A stretch of 23,520 nt of DNA from a virus. The translations under genes and the position numbers were made by a program. The notes under the pieces are model-generated. The model searched no databases. It saw only the letters and a list, made by a program, of their open reading frames with translations, and had not been told where the DNA came from. This document shows positions 1 to 7,274 of this stretch, piece after piece; the first letter of the stretch is position 1, and every line of letters starts with the position of its first letter. Location: positions 1 to 23,520 of IMG/VR virus record IMGVR_UViG_3300045004_000044; one strand, 5' to 3'.

Positions 1-610
1 TCAGCAGGCGCTTGAACACGCCGGGGTTTTCCGGACGGCTCCGCCATTCCTTCTTGCGGGTCACACCGTCCACGAACGAGAGGCCCAACTCGCCGGGCCA
101 GATCAGCTGATGGAAGGCGTTGTTCAGTCGCCAGTCCGCGTTCGGTTCCAGCTGGCGCTCCGCCTGGGTGCCGCACTCCAGCGTCAGGGCCCAACCCTCA
201 GCGTCCACGGACAGGCGCGGCTTGTCGATCTCGCCGTCGAACTTCAGTTCAGGAGCACCGATCAGCAGGCCCGTGACCGGATCGATCACGCCTTCCCACC
301 ACTGAAACCGACCGCCCTGCACATTGGGCGAGCCGAGAGCCGCCGCCGCCAGATCGGACGCAGGCAGGATTTCGACATCCACGCGCGGTGTGCCGCTGTC
401 GGCCCCGTCCTTGGCGTTCCCGACCCGGCTCAACACGCCATAGGTCGGATGCCGCCCCAGATAGGTTTCGACACCCTCGCCCTCGCCGGCGTCGAACAGG
501 GCGAACCCGCCGTCCGTCAGGCACAGCGCCTCGCCCGGCAGTTCGAACCGAACCAGAGTGCATTTGATCGGCGCGGGCTGCTGAAACGCCGCGACAAGAG
601 CCGCGTCCAT
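1..610 (-). CDS. Tail tip/hub-associated protein, C-terminus cut by window edge
   Basis: The reading frame starts at an ATG at 610-608 and stays open through base 1 (203 codons), so the gene is partial. It begins one base after the stop of the 195-aa gene, indicating co-translation. The visible part is a beta-rich, Trp-containing protein with segments such as FLG-less 'TYLGRHPTYGVL' and 'WPGELGLSFVDGV' that resemble a family found directly after tape-measure genes in alphaproteobacterial siphoviruses, where tail-tip and hub proteins lie. I infer a structural role at the distal tail. I cannot name the family with certainty; a DUF2163/GTA-gp13-like hub protein is one possibility. An apparent TGA at bases 1-3 is out of frame and is not the stop. 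Confidence 0.75.
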   Translation of the reverse strand, partial: MDAALVAAFQQPAPIKCTLVRFELPGEALCLTDGGFALFDAGEGEGVETYLGRHPTYGVLSRVGNAKDGADSGTPRVDVEILPASDLAAAALGSPNVQGGRFQWWEGVIDPVTGLLIGAPELKFDGEIDKPRLSVDAEGWALTLECGTQAERQLEPNADWRLNNAFHQLIWPGELGLSFVDGVTRKKEWRSRPENPGVFKRLL

Positions 611-611
611 C

Positions 612-1199
612 TCAGTCCCGCTCCTCGATCGTGAACTTCAGGCCCAGCGCCGACAGGGTGGACAGCGACGCCGATTGATTGGCGGGAACCAAACCCTCGA
701 CCATCGGCGTCGCTAGTTCGACCGTAGCGCCGTCGATCGTGGGCCTGCGGAGAAGCGTCGTGATCGGCACTTGGGCCTTGCCCGCGCCGTCCGCCACCAC
801 ATCGGCCGCGACCAAATAGAGATAGCGCTGACCCGCCAGGACCAGCGACATCCACTTGCCCTTGGCGATCGGCACGGCCGGAGTCAGCCCCCGCACCGGA
901 ACCACAGATCCGGCCGCAACGCCGTCCATGACGGGCGAGCCGTAGGGGCGGCTGGGGATGCGGTCGGGCACGGGCATGACCACCGGCTCGCGCTTTCCAC
1001 GGGTCAGGTCGGCGAAGAGGCCCATGCCGCAGGCGCGGGCGTCCAGGGCCGGGATAGTCACGTCCCACGCCCAGTGATCGCCCTTCCGCGCTAGGGGTTG
1101 AAGCGGTCCCCCGAACGCGGGACGCAGCACATTTCCCGCAGCGACTTCCCGAAACTCGTAGGTGGTGGTCTCAGGCAGAGCCTGGAGCTGGATCGTCAT
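612..1199 (-). CDS. Hypothetical tail protein downstream of tape measure
   Basis: This 195-aa protein starts at an ATG that overlaps the TGA of the tape-measure gene (ATGA at 1196-1199), so it is probably translated by re-initiation. There is no signal peptide or transmembrane segment. The composition is a soluble beta-rich protein with many Val, Pro and Gly residues, including a central 'LVLAGQRYLYLV' strand-like stretch. Position directly after the tape measure and before the putative hub gene implies a tail-tip or distal-tail role, as for the genes between H and J in lambda-like phages. I do not recognise a specific family, so function is inferred only from synteny. Confidence 0.75.
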   Translation of the reverse strand: MTIQLQALPETTTYEFREVAAGNVLRPAFGGPLQPLARKGDHWAWDVTIPALDARACGMGLFADLTRGKREPVVMPVPDRIPSRPYGSPVMDGVAAGSVVPVRGLTPAVPIAKGKWMSLVLAGQRYLYLVAADVVADGAGKAQVPITTLLRRPTIDGATVELATPMVEGLVPANQSASLSTLSALGLKFTIEERD

Positions 1200-3709
1200 T
1201 TCAGGCGATACCTCCGGGCCGCGTTGGCCTGAGATTGGTCCAGGCGAGATTGAGCGACGGCCTGTTCAGCACCGCGCCGCGCCGCCGCCTCCGCAATGGC
1301 CGCCACGGCGGCGTCACCGTTGGCGCCGGACACATCCACCGTGATTGCGATCGCACCGCCGCCGCCTCGGCCGACGCCCGTCTGAAGGCCACGCATCTGA
1401 CCATTGGTCAGGATCGAGCCGTTCATGCCGGGCACGAACCACTCGCTCTGAGGGTTGTTGTGGTTGACCTTGTAGGCGCGGCCGGCCGTGACAGGACCAC
1501 CGGTCGCACGGGCGCCGCCGCTGAAGAAGGAGCCTATGCCGGAGGCGATGGTGTTGAGGAGGCCGCCCTTCTTGTCGCCGCCGACGTTCGATATCAGGTC
1601 AAAAAGATCATCTGCCAGATTGTCCAGCATCCGGTTCGTGAAGCGGTCCGCCAGGCCCTCGAAGAACCCGCCGACATCGCCATCAATGGCGGCCCGGATG
1701 CCGTCGCTGAACGCAGTGCGAAACTCGTCGCGCATCCGGCCGGAGCGGTCGGCGGCGTCGAGAGCGTCAAACTCCTGTCCCGCTTTGGCGCGCGCCTCCT
1801 GTTCGGTCATCGAGAGACGCAGGGCCATCAGCTCGTTCGTCCGCTGCTCGACGTACAGCCTGCGCTCGGCGTCGCGGATTGCGCCTTCCTCTCCTCGGAG
1901 TCCCGCCAATTGAGCCTCGATCTGAAGTGCATCCAGCAGTTGGTCGTTCAGAAGGCGTTGATAGTCTGCCTCGCGCTCAAGCTGGCGCTGTCGCCCCTCA
2001 AGGATCTTATCGACATCCTCTTCGGCCTTTGCCCGCTCCTGAATCAACGCCTCGGCCTGATTGAGCAGGGACAGATGCTCCAGCGCCCTGGCGTTGGCGT
2101 CCGCATAGCCGGCATCCAGATAATCGGCCGTCAGCTGAGCAAGCGTTTGGCGCTCCTCGGCGGCCTTGATGGACGCTTCGTCGCCCGCAGCACGGGCTTG
2201 GACGATTGCGAGTTCCTGCGCGAGTGCGGCCCGCCTTTCGGCCTGGCGCTCGGCAGCAGCGGCGCCGGATCTGCCCGAGCCGCCACCGGGCGCGCCGGGG
2301 CGGCGCTGGGCGTCGGAAAGTCCGAAGTCGCCAAGCTGACTAAGTGCCGCCCGCGACGCGGCGTCCGCCTCGCCAAGCGCCTTGTCCTGCTCGGCCTTCG
2401 CCGCCGCAGCATCGCGCGCCTGTATCTGCTGCTGGAGCGCTGCGACGCGCTGATTAGCGGCGGCAAGCCCTTGCCGCTGCTGCTGAACTACACGTGACGA
2501 TTTCAGGAAGGTGTCGTTGGCGAGGGCCTGCGCCTGGTCACGATTTTTGACCGCTTGTTCAAGTTGCCTCTGAAGATCGTCGCCACGGTAGGGCGCAGGA
2601 GCAAAGCTTCCGGTCCCGACGAGAAGACCGGCGCCCAGGGCCGCCGTCCCGAGAACGCCGCGGCCGGCTATGCCGCCGACGCCACCACCGCCTCGGCCAC
2701 CTCCGGCTCCAGGGGTCGAGCCCAAGGCAGCCAGCGCCGCGCGGGCCGCTACTGCAGCCGCGATCAAAGACCGAATGCCCGTGATCGCAGCCCCAACCGG
2801 GCCAGAGGCGGCCACGAAAGCCAACAGAGCTAAGCCCGCGGTCTGCGTACCTTCTGGCAACTTGTTGAAAGCATCGAGAGCGTTCGACGCCCAAACCAGC
2901 ACGTCCTTCGCAACGGGGAGAAACTTGCGGCCGAAATCCTCCGCCGCCTTCGTGAACTCGGCGCGCGTCCGCTTTTCCTGCTCGGCCAACTGGTCGCTTT
3001 CGCGTGCGACTTGCCCGTGCATGTCGGCGCTCTGCCGCATGATGATGTTGGCGCGGGCGATAGCCTTGGCGCCTTCGGACGCCTGCTCTGCGTTGCCCTT
3101 GAACCCCAGCCGGAGCAGCTCGGCCTTCGTAGCAGTCTCGTTGACCACGATGCCGAAGCGCTTGAGGGGTTCAGTTTCGCCAGTAAGCCCCGAAATCACA
3201 GCGCGGAAGGCTTCGGCATCCTCCACGTTTGCGAACGCGCCGATATCCAGAGATCGGCGTTGCAGCTGATCGACAATCTTCAGAGACTGCTCGGCATCCA
3301 CCCCCAACGCAGTTAGAACGCCCCTCATCCGAGTGAAGTTGTCCTTCACATCGGTTTCTAGGCGCCCAAACTCTTCGCTGATCTTCAACACCGCAGCCTG
3401 GGCTTCCTTCGGCATGTCGCGGAAGACCTGCTGGAATGCGCCGTCAACGGCCTCTGCGCGCTTCGCGGCGTTCAGAGAAAAGCCGACGATGGCGCCGAGC
3501 GCGACGGTCGATGCAAGCTGTATTGGACGATAGAAGTCGTTTGCGACGTCGCGGCCAGCGTCCTTCCAGTCCTTCTTGATCGCGTTAAGCGTCTTGCGCG
3601 TCTCGGCCTGCGAGCCGTACAGCGCCTTGTTCATCTTCTTGATCTGGCGCTCAAACTGTTCCGCGTTGGCTTCAACGCGGACCAGAAGTCTCTCGATCTC
3701 GTCGGCCAT
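1196..3709 (-). CDS. Tail tape measure protein
   Basis: At 837 aa this is the longest gene in the window, as expected for the tape measure, which sets tail length and is ejected with DNA. Residues 1-60 form a charged helical start, followed by a hydrophobic stretch (about 63-82), a helical region with 'GLTGETEPLKRFGIVV' typical of tape measures, hydrophobic segments around 290-365, then a long Ala/Gln/Glu/Arg-rich coiled region (about 375-600). The C-terminus has the 'ATGGPV..G..Y.V' and 'EWFVPG' pattern common at tape-measure ends. At about 1.5 angstrom per residue (known rule) the tail would be near 125 nm. A strong AAGGAGG site lies 4 nt before the ATG, inside a potential hairpin (3712-3738). 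The stop overlaps the next gene by 4 nt. Confidence 0.93.
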   Translation of the reverse strand: MADEIERLLVRVEANAEQFERQIKKMNKALYGSQAETRKTLNAIKKDWKDAGRDVANDFYRPIQLASTVALGAIVGFSLNAAKRAEAVDGAFQQVFRDMPKEAQAAVLKISEEFGRLETDVKDNFTRMRGVLTALGVDAEQSLKIVDQLQRRSLDIGAFANVEDAEAFRAVISGLTGETEPLKRFGIVVNETATKAELLRLGFKGNAEQASEGAKAIARANIIMRQSADMHGQVARESDQLAEQEKRTRAEFTKAAEDFGRKFLPVAKDVLVWASNALDAFNKLPEGTQTAGLALLAFVAASGPVGAAITGIRSLIAAAVAARAALAALGSTPGAGGGRGGGGVGGIAGRGVLGTAALGAGLLVGTGSFAPAPYRGDDLQRQLEQAVKNRDQAQALANDTFLKSSRVVQQQRQGLAAANQRVAALQQQIQARDAAAAKAEQDKALGEADAASRAALSQLGDFGLSDAQRRPGAPGGGSGRSGAAAAERQAERRAALAQELAIVQARAAGDEASIKAAEERQTLAQLTADYLDAGYADANARALEHLSLLNQAEALIQERAKAEEDVDKILEGRQRQLEREADYQRLLNDQLLDALQIEAQLAGLRGEEGAIRDAERRLYVEQRTNELMALRLSMTEQEARAKAGQEFDALDAADRSGRMRDEFRTAFSDGIRAAIDGDVGGFFEGLADRFTNRMLDNLADDLFDLISNVGGDKKGGLLNTIASGIGSFFSGGARATGGPVTAGRAYKVNHNNPQSEWFVPGMNGSILTNGQMRGLQTGVGRGGGGAIAITVDVSGANGDAAVAAIAEAAARRGAEQAVAQSRLDQSQANAARRYRLK

Positions 3710-3711
3710 GA

Positions 3712-3738
3712 AGCCTCCTTGTGGAGGCTGTAGCCTCC
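3712..3738 (-). promoter_or_regulatory. Alternative hairpins over the tape-measure ribosome-binding site
   Basis: On the minus strand three related blocks follow one another: GGAGGCT (3738-3732), AGCCTCC (3729-3723) and GGAGGCT (3718-3712). The middle block can pair with the first (6 bp, loop TACA) or with the third (7 bp, loop ACAA), not both. The third block contains the Shine-Dalgarno sequence of the tape-measure gene. The stop codon TAG of the upstream 113-aa gene (3740-3738) touches the first block, so a terminating ribosome would disturb the arrangement. The pairing is read directly from the sequence. A regulatory role is inference. Confidence 0.5.
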
Positions 3739-4079
3739 TACGGTAGGTCGCGCCCCGCCCAGTTGTTGCCCAGTTTCTCCCGACACCATCCGTCCAACGC
3801 CGCGCTCATCACCGGTCGGCCGTCGTCAACGATCAGGGTCTTGCTGTCTTCGCGGTAGACAAGATCGGCGCCCGCTCGTCTGGCGCACACCGCTCGTTCG
3901 CGGATGCCTTCGACAATCACCGCGTCGGTTAGGGAGGAACCCGCTGCTGCGCGAGCCGCCGCAAAGAGGTCAGCGTCGTGGTCGAGGGGCGCCGATGAGC
4001 GGAAGTATTGATTGTAGGCGCAGGGAGCGACGACGAAGAGCAGAAGCGCAGCAAGCGCGATATTGCGAAGGGTCTTCAT
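3738..4079 (-). CDS. Small secreted or membrane-anchored protein within tail cassette
   Basis: This 113-aa protein begins with a classic export signal: basic start (MKTLRN) and a hydrophobic core (IALAALLLFVVAP, about residues 7-19), then a polar body with three cysteines (about positions 20, 61 and 96). It could be cleaved into the periplasm or remain anchored. A good AGGAGG site lies 7 nt upstream of the ATG. It sits between the tail chaperone genes and the tape measure, where lambda-like phages have no gene, so it looks like an inserted accessory gene. No family is recognised. By analogy with exported phage proteins that block DNA entry, such as HK97 gp15, superinfection exclusion is a possibility, but nothing in the sequence proves it. 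Confidence 0.7.
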   Translation of the reverse strand: MKTLRNIALAALLLFVVAPCAYNQYFRSSAPLDHDADLFAAARAAAGSSLTDAVIVEGIRERAVCARRAGADLVYREDSKTLIVDDGRPVMSAALDGWCREKLGNNWAGRDLP

Positions 4080-4096
4080 GGCTCGTCCTCCTGAGC

Positions 4097-4656
4097 CTAA
4101 GACCTAGCCGCTTTCACCGCTCGTTCAAATGCCTCTATGGACGGGGCGCCGGCCTTCTCCTCGACACCCTGCGCCTTGCGCCAGCCCCGATGCGCCTCGC
4201 TTAGCTGCCAGAGACTGCTTTCGCGGACCTCTTTCGGGGAGAGTCCGATTTGCGCACCAGCGGCGTAGAGTCCTGCGAAGCGGATTTTTCGGCGGGGGAG
4301 GGGTCTTTCGCCCCCGCTTGTTGCTCCCCCGACGGGGTGTCCTCGTCGGGAGCGCCGACCAGGGCCGCGGCGAGGATGCCGAGGACGAGCGGCTTCAGCG
4401 AAGCCAGATAGCCCTCCGCAGCATATCGGGCCTGCATAGCCAAAGCGCGCATCGGGTCCATACCGCCACGGATCAAGCCGATGCGAATGGGCTCCCTTAG
4501 GTCGGCGATGCGCCAGTTGCCGTTTGAGACCCGGTGATAAAGCTCTTCGGGTCCGGCGTCGGTCTTCTCCTGCAACTCCTCCAGACCGCCGATGTCGAGG
4601 ACGAAATCGTAGACTCCGTCCCCGAACGGAGCCCGGTACTTGGCGCTGCGGCTCAT
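4097..4656 (-). CDS. Tail assembly chaperone, predicted -1 frameshift fusion (GT-type)
   Basis: Predicted 186-aa product made when ribosomes on the 151-aa chaperone gene slip back one base near 4291-4285. The first 124 residues are the G-like part. The next 62 residues come from the -1 frame and end at TAG (4097-4099). That tail contains 'IGLSPKEVRESSLWQLSEAHRGWRK', here read as two parts (IGLSPKEV, SLWQL), closely matching the small TAC_6-type chaperone (PF09550 pattern: L-P-E-F-W..T..EL) normally encoded right after GTA-gp10. The -1 frame has no ATG, GTG or TTG between the slip site and that domain, so independent initiation is unlikely. Frameshifted G/GT chaperones are established in lambda and many long-tailed phages; here it is inferred. 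Confidence 0.65.
4201..4656 (-). CDS. Tail assembly chaperone, GTA-gp10 family (G-like product)
   Basis: The unshifted 151-aa product. Residues 1-100 match the gene-transfer-agent gp10 family (Phage_TAC_11 type): a beta start ('YRAPFGDGVYDFVLDIGGLEELQEKT'-like, shown here only in part), a helix following 'WRIADLREPIRIGLIRGG', and a closing hydrophobic helix 'LKPLVLGILAAALVG'. Residues 104-151 are Ser/Lys/Asp-rich and disordered, as expected for sequence that spans a frameshift window. These chaperones coat the tape measure and recruit tail-tube subunits; they are not in the virion. The start overlaps the tail-tube stop by one base (TGATG), so dosage is coupled to the tube protein. Confidence 0.88.
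   Translation of the reverse strand: MSRSAKYRAPFGDGVYDFVLDIGGLEELQEKTDAGPEELYHRVSNGNWRIADLREPIRIGLIRGGMDPMRALAMQARYAAEGYLASLKPLVLGILAAALVGAPDEDTPSGEQQAGAKDPSPAEKSASQDSTPLVRKSDSPRKRSAKAVSGS
4285..4291 (-). promoter_or_regulatory. Candidate -1 slippery site CGAAAAA
   Basis: Minus-strand heptamer read C GAA AAA in the chaperone frame. After a one-base backward slip the A-site tRNA re-pairs perfectly (AAA to AAA) and the P-site tRNA imperfectly (GAA to CGA). It is the only A-run in the region where both frames are open, and the downstream -1 frame immediately becomes chaperone-like. A second weaker candidate is the CTCCCCC run just upstream (4300-4294). Choice of the exact site is inference. Confidence 0.5.
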
Positions 4657-5090
4657 CAGGCGCCGGCCGTGATGGTCGGCTCGTCGGCCTGGACCAGAGT
4701 GACCGAGGCCGTGGCGTATTCACGGGCATTTCCGGTGATCGAGAACTCGGTCAGGATGTAGGGGCCGGCGATCTGGAAGGAGCCGGCCTTGCGGACGCGG
4801 CAGTTGATCGTTTGACCTACGCGGTTCAACCAGGCCAGCACCGACGCGGAATGCAGGAGGCCTTCGCCGCTGATCGTGCTGTCGGTCGAGTCCGTGCGCC
4901 GCATGGTCTTGGGCGGCTTGGACGGATCGGTGCAGTTGGGGATCTGCTGATCGGTCGTGGTCGCCGTGCGGTTGAACCCGCGCGAGCCGTTGATCATGCA
5001 GTCATGGGCGAAGACCTCGGGGTCCGCACCGTCGCCGAGCTGGACGAGGATTTCCTCGCCCGAGACGACGCTCACGAAAACGTCCGACAT
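4656..5090 (-). CDS. Major tail tube protein (TP901-1-like)
   Basis: A 144-aa protein with the layout of TP901-1-type major tail proteins (PF06199 pattern): an opening strand 'EEILVQLGDGADPEVFAHDC', then a Thr/Ser-rich segment ('RTATTTDQQIPNC') and a second strand set ending in 'EFSITGNAREYATASVTLVQADEPT'. Tube subunits polymerise as hexameric rings around the tape measure. Position between the DUF3168 tail-completion gene and the GTA-gp10 chaperone is the standard order. AAGG lies 8 nt upstream of the ATG. A terminator-like hairpin lies just before the gene, which may uncouple its level from upstream genes. It shares one base with the next gene's start codon. Confidence 0.88.
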   Translation of the reverse strand: MSDVFVSVVSGEEILVQLGDGADPEVFAHDCMINGSRGFNRTATTTDQQIPNCTDPSKPPKTMRRTDSTDSTISGEGLLHSASVLAWLNRVGQTINCRVRKAGSFQIAGPYILTEFSITGNAREYATASVTLVQADEPTITAGA

Positions 5091-5108
5091 TCGGATGCCT
5101 TTCTCTGT

Positions 5109-5128
5109 CGAAGAAACCCCCGAGGGGG
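5109..5128 (-). terminator. Terminator-like hairpin between tail-completion and tail-tube genes
   Basis: On the minus strand CCCCC-TC-GGGGG (better drawn as CCCC, CTCG tetraloop, GGGG) is followed by GTTTCTTC. This is a short but classic Rho-independent shape, placed in the 60-nt gap between the DUF3168 gene and the tail-tube gene. Since late genes continue beyond it, it would act as a partial terminator or an RNA-stabilising 5' structure for the tube gene. Confidence 0.5.
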
Positions 5129-5150
5129 CGGGATGGCCCGCAGGGCGGGA

Positions 5151-5573
5151 TCAGGCGGCCTTCTTCAGGCCGTAGCGCAGGCGAAGGAGGGCGCGGCTGG
5201 TGAGGCCGTCCTGCTCGCGCTGATAGGACAGGCGCTCGACCCGGTGCGTCACCACCTCGAAGCCTGCGACGGCGAGTTTGGTGTTCAGCAGGGCCGCAGC
5301 GCGAGCGCCGATGCGCTTCACCTCCGGATAGCCGACCTCTCGGGACCACCCGTTCAGGTCGATAAAGCAGTCAGAGGGGCCGACGCAGGCCGTACCTTCA
5401 TCGGTCGTATCGGCTGAGCCGAAACTCAGGTACGGAAACGGCCCTTGCGGAATGCCGTCCACATTGACCGGAACGCGGTCGAAGATGCGACCGGCGATCA
5501 GGGTGTCTAGCTCTGCGTCGGCCTTGACCGCCGCGACGATGGCGGCCTGAAGCGGAAGCTGCGGGTCGATCAT
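5151..5573 (-). CDS. Tail completion protein, DUF3168 family (GTA-gp8-like)
   Basis: A 140-aa protein with the DUF3168 pattern (PF11367): 'LQAAIVAAVKADAELDTLIAGRIFDRVP' at the start, then 'PFPYLSFGSADTTDEGT', and 'DLNGWSREVGYPEVKRIGARAAALLN' in the centre (motifs quoted in part; key features are the PYLSFG strand and the W-S...G..E/K helix). This family closes the end of the tail that joins the head. The ATG overlaps the TGA of the HK97-gp10-like gene by 4 nt (5570-5573). It ends in LKKAA before a 60-nt gap with a terminator-like hairpin. Confidence 0.88.
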   Translation of the reverse strand: MIDPQLPLQAAIVAAVKADAELDTLIAGRIFDRVPVNVDGIPQGPFPYLSFGSADTTDEGTACVGPSDCFIDLNGWSREVGYPEVKRIGARAAALLNTKLAVAGFEVVTHRVERLSYQREQDGLTSRALLRLRYGLKKAA

Positions 5574-5989
5574 CGGGCGGCCTCCGCCTTGATGGCGCGG
5601 CGCATGGCGTTGGCGATCCGGCGCTTCACCTTGCGCTGATTTGCCCGAACCACTGGATAGAACGAAGGGCTGGCCTCGACGTGTCGGCCGTTGGCGGCAA
5701 GGTGTCCAAGCTCGACACGCGGCGCCTTCGGGCGGCCCTTCGCATCCTTCGCGTCGCTGATCACGACATAAGACACTTCGCCAAGGCGGCCCTCTTCGAC
5801 GTGGATATGGTCGCGGACCTGTTCTCCGTTGTTCGGATCGTCATCCCGAGGTGCGATCCGGCGCATCTGGGCCGCCATCTCCTCTGCTTGAAGAAAGGCC
5901 TCCTGGCCCGCCGCCTTGCGGACGGCTGGGGTCATGGCCGACAGCTTGCGGGTCAGACGTTCGACGCCTTCAAGGCCGCCCTTAGCCAT
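5570..5989 (-). CDS. HK97 gp10-like head-tail connector/tail protein
   Basis: A 139-aa basic protein whose start 'GLEGVERLTRKLSAMTPAVRKAA' and middle 'MAAQMRRIAPRDD' fit the HK97-gp10 family (PF04883), followed by the usual 'VELGHLAANGRHVEASPSFYP' region, where proteins of this family have a G..PA.PF..P motif. These proteins act at the head-tail joint or tail terminus. It lies between the head-tail adaptor and the DUF3168 gene, the standard order of HK97-like phages. Its start overlaps the end of the adaptor gene by 8 nt and its stop overlaps the next start (ATGA). Confidence 0.87.
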   Translation of the reverse strand: MAKGGLEGVERLTRKLSAMTPAVRKAAGQEAFLQAEEMAAQMRRIAPRDDDPNNGEQVRDHIHVEEGRLGEVSYVVISDAKDAKGRPKAPRVELGHLAANGRHVEASPSFYPVVRANQRKVKRRIANAMRRAIKAEAAR

Positions 5990-6341
5990 CGGCGCCTCCT
6001 GACACGGCCTGAATCAGCAACCACGTTCGGTCGCCGTCCATGTCGCCGATGAACCCGATATTGAAGGTGCGCGAGGTGTCCCGCTGGTCCACCATTCGGT
6101 CGCCGGTCTGGAGCGAGCGGGTGCCGCTGTCTGACCTGACCCAGCAATCCCACTGCACACGCCCCGAGAGGCGGTCGGATTGCACCGCCTCGCTGCCCCG
6201 CGTGGGAAGCAGGCTCGCCGCGCGGCTGATCCCCAAGGGCTCCCAGCCCTGGACCGGGTTTCCGTAGGCATCCGACCCCTCGGCCCGACGCTCGAAATAG
6301 ACCCGCTGGCGCAGATCGCCCGCACCCTTAGGCTTCGGCAT
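5982..6341 (-). CDS. Head-tail adaptor (head closure) protein, Phage_H_T_join type
   Basis: A 119-aa protein starting at the ATG at 6341 (MPKPKGAGDLRQRVYFERRAE). The LRQRV.FERR start, 'YGNPVQGWEPLG', the 'RGSEAVQSDRLSG' segment and the terminal 'GDRTWLLIQAV' strand are the hallmarks of the SPP1-gp16/HK97-gp9 head-closure family (PF05521). It closes the portal and provides the docking surface for the tail. A longer open frame runs up to 6494 but its extra N-terminus is out-of-family sequence overlapping the 81-aa gene; the 6341 start leaves a 14-nt overlap with that gene. Confidence 0.88.
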   Translation of the reverse strand: MPKPKGAGDLRQRVYFERRAEGSDAYGNPVQGWEPLGISRAASLLPTRGSEAVQSDRLSGRVQWDCWVRSDSGTRSLQTGDRMVDQRDTSRTFNIGFIGDMDGDRTWLLIQAVSGGADG

Positions 6342-6573
6342 CGGTATGCTTCGCCTTCGGGAGTGAGCCGCCCTTTCGTCCGTCCTGGTCATGGTCCAGC
6401 GGGTCGGAGGCCACCTCCTCGCCAGCGCCAGCCTGGACCGCCGCCTCACCACACTCGCGCTTGACGGTGTAGATGCCGTCCTTGTTTGCGCCACCGGCAG
6501 CGCGATAGGCGATCAGCACGCGCGGCTCTTCGGACGGAATGTAGTCGAACGATTCAGTGAAGCGGACGCGCAT
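6328..6573 (-). CDS. Hypothetical small head-region protein
   Basis: An 81-aa protein with a compact start (MRVRFTESFDYIPSEEPRVLIAYRAAGG) showing an 'F.Y.P......AYRAG....V' pattern often seen in a small gene between the gp6-like connector and the adaptor in alphaproteobacterial siphoviruses. The second half is acidic then Lys/Asp-rich and probably flexible. A GAGGAG site lies 6-7 nt before the ATG. It lies 10 nt after the connector stop and overlaps the adaptor by 14 nt. No function is known to me; a role in head completion is inferred from position. Confidence 0.75.
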   Translation of the reverse strand: MRVRFTESFDYIPSEEPRVLIAYRAAGGANKDGIYTVKRECGEAAVQAGAGEEVASDPLDHDQDGRKGGSLPKAKHTDAEA

Positions 6574-6583
6574 GGCGATCTCC

Positions 6584-6883
6584 TCAGACCCGAAGCCAGC
6601 GGTACGGGTCGATCAGGTTTCGGATCGGCGATCCATCAGACAGCACCGGCTCGCGATTCGCGTAGAGATCGCCGAGCGCCAGCAGCGCGGCGGCCTTGAA
6701 GGCCGCGACAGCGGCGCCGCCAGGCACAAGCGCGAGGTTGCAGTATTGCAGCACACGGCTGACTGCGGCATCCGCGTAAGTGCTGATCAAGGCGTCGTCG
6801 TCACTATGATCGACGCGCAGATGTTCCTTGGCCTCTTCGAGGGTGAACAGCGGGCCGGTCTCGGTGACGACGACGTTGAGCAT
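6584..6883 (-). CDS. Head-tail connector, gp6-like (QLRG family)
   Basis: A 99-aa protein matching the HK97 gp6/gp15-like connector family (PF05135): 'LFTLEEAKEHLRVDHSDDDALISTYADAA' is the family's defining start (L..aK.hLRvd...DD.li..y..aA), followed by a helix 'AAVAAFKAAALLALGDLYANRE' and a C-terminal 'IRNLIDPYRWLRV'. The protein forms the ring beneath the portal. AAGGA lies 7 nt before the ATG, overlapping the end of the upstream gene, whose TGA is 3 nt away from the start. Confidence 0.92.
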   Translation of the reverse strand: MLNVVVTETGPLFTLEEAKEHLRVDHSDDDALISTYADAAVSRVLQYCNLALVPGGAAVAAFKAAALLALGDLYANREPVLSDGSPIRNLIDPYRWLRV

Positions 6884-6886
6884 GGG

Positions 6887-7204
6887 TCAGTCCTTCGTGG
6901 CTTCGGTCTTGCCGTAGACCGACATATCCAGTCCCTGGCCGGCAAAGCCATCTTCCGAGGGATGGCGGCGAACCGGATCATTGAAATCGCCGCCGTTCTG
7001 CACGGCCGAGGTGCCCGCGCGCGGGTTGTTCTCGACCGAAGGGTGTTCGACCGGTATCGCTGCCTTGATCTCCGGCTCGATGAACGCACCCGAGGCCGAG
7101 TCCATCTCGGTCGCCGGATCCGGGTTCTCGACCGCCATGGTCTCGGGCAAGCGGCCCTCGGATTTGGCGGGTTCGGCCGCAGGGGCCTTCTCAATCTTGG
7201 CCAT
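6887..7204 (-). CDS. Hypothetical disordered capsid-proximal protein
   Basis: A 105-aa, low-complexity protein rich in Ala, Pro, Glu and Asp. Segments such as 'VEHPSVENNPRAGTSAVQNGGDFNDP' (quoted in part) recur in a small gene between capsid and connector in related prophages. The start at 7204 is chosen because AAGGAGG lies 7 nt upstream; a longer frame up to 7261 lacks support and would run into the terminator region. No domain, signal peptide or membrane segment is visible. It could be a minor head or decoration-like protein, but that is a guess from its place after the capsid gene. Confidence 0.75.
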   Translation of the reverse strand: MAKIEKAPAAEPAKSEGRLPETMAVENPDPATEMDSASGAFIEPEIKAAIPVEHPSVENNPRAGTSAVQNGGDFNDPVRRHPSEDGFAGQGLDMSVYGKTEATKD

Positions 7205-7274
7205 AACGGCCTCCTTTTTCAGATGGATGGTCCCCGGCTTGCCAGGAAGGACGGCGCGCATCCGCCCTGGAAAG

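Noticed and set aside
1-3. TGA at the left edge as the stop of the partial tail gene
   Set aside because: It is out of frame; the gene is open through base 1.
1235-2497. 420-aa plus-strand open frame opposite the tape measure
   Set aside because: Composition is the mirror of the tape-measure coding strand; no recognisable domain.
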